Below the pieces are notes generated by a model. The model saw nothing but the letters and a program-made list of their open reading frames with translations, was not told the origin of the DNA and ran no database searches. The position numbers and the translations under genes are program-made. Positions 62,640 to 64,000 of a stretch of 64,000 bases of DNA are shown piece after piece (position 1 is the stretch's first letter; each line of letters opens with the position of its first letter). Location: assembly GCF_023617245.1 (NCBI RefSeq), contig NZ_CP067396.1:6110001-6174000 (forward strand), written 5' to 3'. Source of the stretch: Lysobacter enzymogenes (GTDB lineage: Bacteria; Pseudomonadota; Gammaproteobacteria; Xanthomonadales; Xanthomonadaceae).

Positions 62640-63593
62640 TCAGGCCGGCGGCTTCTGCGGCGGCGCCTGCACCGGCACCGAGTTCGCCCCCGGCCGGCTC
62701 AGCAGCAACACCCCGCCCAGCACCACCGCCGTGCCGATCAGCTGGATCGCGGTGATCTTCTCGCCGAGCACCCAGGCGCCGAGGAACACCAGCGACACCG
62801 GCCCGATCACCGAGAACTGCGCCGCGGTGCCGGCACCCAGGCGCCCGACCGCGGCCATGGTGAAGGTCACCGGCAGGAAGGTGCACAGCACCGCGTTGGC
62901 GACGGCCAGGGCGTAGACCTGCCAGGGCAGGCCGAACAAGGCCGCCGGATCGCGCGCGATCAGGTAGTGGATCGTCACCGCGGCGGTCGACACGATCATC
63001 GCCCAGGCCACCAACTGCAGCGATCCCAGGCGCTTGACCAGTTCGCCCGACAACGCCAGGTACAGCGCGTAGCTGACCGCCGCGCCGAGCACCAGCGCGC
63101 TGCCGAGCAAGACATGCTCGCCTTCCACGCGCAGGTTCTCGACCATCACCAACACCACCCCGGCGTAGCTGACCGCCAGCGCGATCCACTCGCGCGCGGC
63201 GACCCGGCGCCCGAACGCGAACAGGCCGATCAGCAGCACGATGGTCGGGTTGAGGAACAGGATCAGCCGCTCCAGCGAGACCGGCACGTACTCCAGGCCC
63301 CAGAAGTCGAGCAGGCTCGACAGGTAATAGCCGAGCACGCCCAGGACCACGATCAGGCCCCAGTCGCGCCGGGTCGGCAGCGCGTCGCGGGCGCGCGCGC
63401 GGCGCTGCTCGCGCACCGCCAACGCGGCGAACAGCGGCAGCGAGAAGGTCATGCGCAGGGTCAGCACCTGCACCGAGTCGACGCCGAAGCGGTACTGCAG
63501 CTTGGCCAGGATGGCCTTGGCCGAGAACAGCACCGCGCCGGCGGCGGCGAGGGCGACGCCGGTGCGGCGGGCGGAAGCGGTGGCGTGGGACAC
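62640..63593 (-). CDS. EamA/DMT-family exporter
   Basis: A 317-residue drug/metabolite transporter with ten predicted TM helices in two EamA halves (about 12-145 and 160-300). Segments ILAKLQYRFGVDSVQVLTLRMTFSLPLFAAL, SLERLILFLNPTIVLLIGL and AVGRLGAGTAAQFSVIGPVSLVFLGAWVLGE (given as landmarks) match the family. Start GTG 63593 was chosen; no ATG lies nearby. The aldo-keto reductase upstream ends 71 bp away on the same strand, so the two may be co-transcribed. Substrate unknown. Confidence 0.88.
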   Translation of the reverse strand: MSHATASARRTGVALAAAGAVLFSAKAILAKLQYRFGVDSVQVLTLRMTFSLPLFAALAVREQRRARARDALPTRRDWGLIVVLGVLGYYLSSLLDFWGLEYVPVSLERLILFLNPTIVLLIGLFAFGRRVAAREWIALAVSYAGVVLVMVENLRVEGEHVLLGSALVLGAAVSYALYLALSGELVKRLGSLQLVAWAMIVSTAAVTIHYLIARDPAALFGLPWQVYALAVANAVLCTFLPVTFTMAAVGRLGAGTAAQFSVIGPVSLVFLGAWVLGEKITAIQLIGTAVVLGGVLLLSRPGANSVPVQAPPQKPPA

Positions 63594-63664
63594 GGTGGGC
63601 TCGGCGGTGGTGGGGGCGAAGGCGGCAGGCGATGGGCGCAGGTCGGTCGCGCGGCGGCGCCGCC

Positions 63665-64000
63665 TCAGCCGCCGGCGCTGGCCGCGTCCAGCGCCGCGAT
63701 CTCGTCCGCCCGCAACGACAGCCGCGCCGCCGCCAGCAGCTCCTGCAACTGCGCCACGCTGGTCGCGCTGGCGATCGGCGCGGTCACCGACGGCCGCGCG
63801 ATCAGCCACGCCAGCGCCACCTGCGCCGGGGTCGCGCCGTGGCCCGCGGCCACCTCGTCGAGCGCGGCCAGGATCCGCAGCCCGCGCGCGTCGAGGTACT
63901 TCTCCACCGCGCCCGCGCGCGCCCGGCTCTTGCCCAGGTCGGCGCGGCTGCGGTACTTGCCGGTCAGGAAACCGCTGGCCAGCGAGTAGTAACCGATCAC
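63665..64000 (-). CDS. Aldo-keto reductase, C-terminal part (5' end outside window)
   Basis: Visible ~111 residues form the C-terminal half of an AKR: YYSLASGFLTGKYRS, VALAWLIARPSVTAPIASAT and the final LSLRADEIAALDAASAGG, i.e. the cofactor-loop and last-helix region. The N-terminal catalytic tetrad lies beyond position 64000. A different subfamily (YghZ/Tas-like loop) from the enzyme at 32.3 kb. It precedes the EamA gene on the same strand. Confidence 0.88.
   Translation of the reverse strand: MIGYYSLASGFLTGKYRSRADLGKSRARAGAVEKYLDARGLRILAALDEVAAGHGATPAQVALAWLIARPSVTAPIASATSVAQLQELLAAARLSLRADEIAALDAASAGG

Overview
The window is a GC-rich (about 70%) chromosomal segment with dense, short-spaced genes and the protein families and intergenic repeats typical of Xanthomonadaceae. 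A Lysobacter-type genome is the best guess, based on the T4SS-effector recognition domain, the Lys/Ala-tailed HU-like protein, the tandem small secreted proteins and two REP-like hairpin families filling many gaps. No rRNA, tRNA, CRISPR array, prophage, transposase or integrase was found.

Layout. 1-1.85 kb: a PabA-PabB fusion (truncated by the window edge) and a phosphopantetheinyl transferase. 2.1-5.4 kb: a secreted thermolysin-type protease and a serine hydrolase. 5.8-12.2 kb: a seven-gene minus-strand set matching the Escherichia coli yjfI-yjfJ-yjfK-yjfL-yjfM-yjfC order, with a two-TM potassium channel inserted and split by a 0.77 kb inverted-repeat element. 12.6-20 kb: cytochrome c5, ExeM-type nuclease, alpha/beta hydrolase, LprI-like protein, ZapE and an HU-like protein. 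20-26 kb: an aminoglycoside-kinase-like gene and a tripartite MFS efflux operon. 26-33.3 kb: two DUF2569-like membrane proteins, a serine hydrolase, an amino-acid permease and a divergent LysR/aldo-keto reductase pair with a clear palindromic operator. 33.5-36 kb: a siderophore receptor behind a Fur box.

36.2-42.3 kb: two related membrane proteins, three tandem six-cysteine secreted miniproteins and two M20 amidohydrolases. 42.4-48 kb: QueF, a LysM protein with a perfectly conserved internal peptide repeat, YchJ and YecA (both SEC-C), and a YkgJ-like protein. 48-55.4 kb: isocitrate dehydrogenase and, 4.3 kb on, its kinase/phosphatase AceK. Between them sits a probable antibacterial effector/immunity pair: an amidase carrying an XVIPCD-like domain, unusually at its N-terminus, and an overlapping lipoprotein gene. 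55.5-64 kb: a LysR gene, a secreted SAM-methyltransferase-like protein, a second copy of the inverted-repeat element, an RluE-like pseudouridine synthase, a large CxxCH protein, a DMT exporter and a truncated aldo-keto reductase.

The strongest leads are the N-terminal-XVIPCD effector/immunity pair, the three-gene six-cysteine array, the LysM peptide repeat held constant through silent changes, the compensated hairpins of the REP-like families, and the repeat element inside the yjf-type operon. All functional calls come from reading the sequence and family knowledge; no database search was run.
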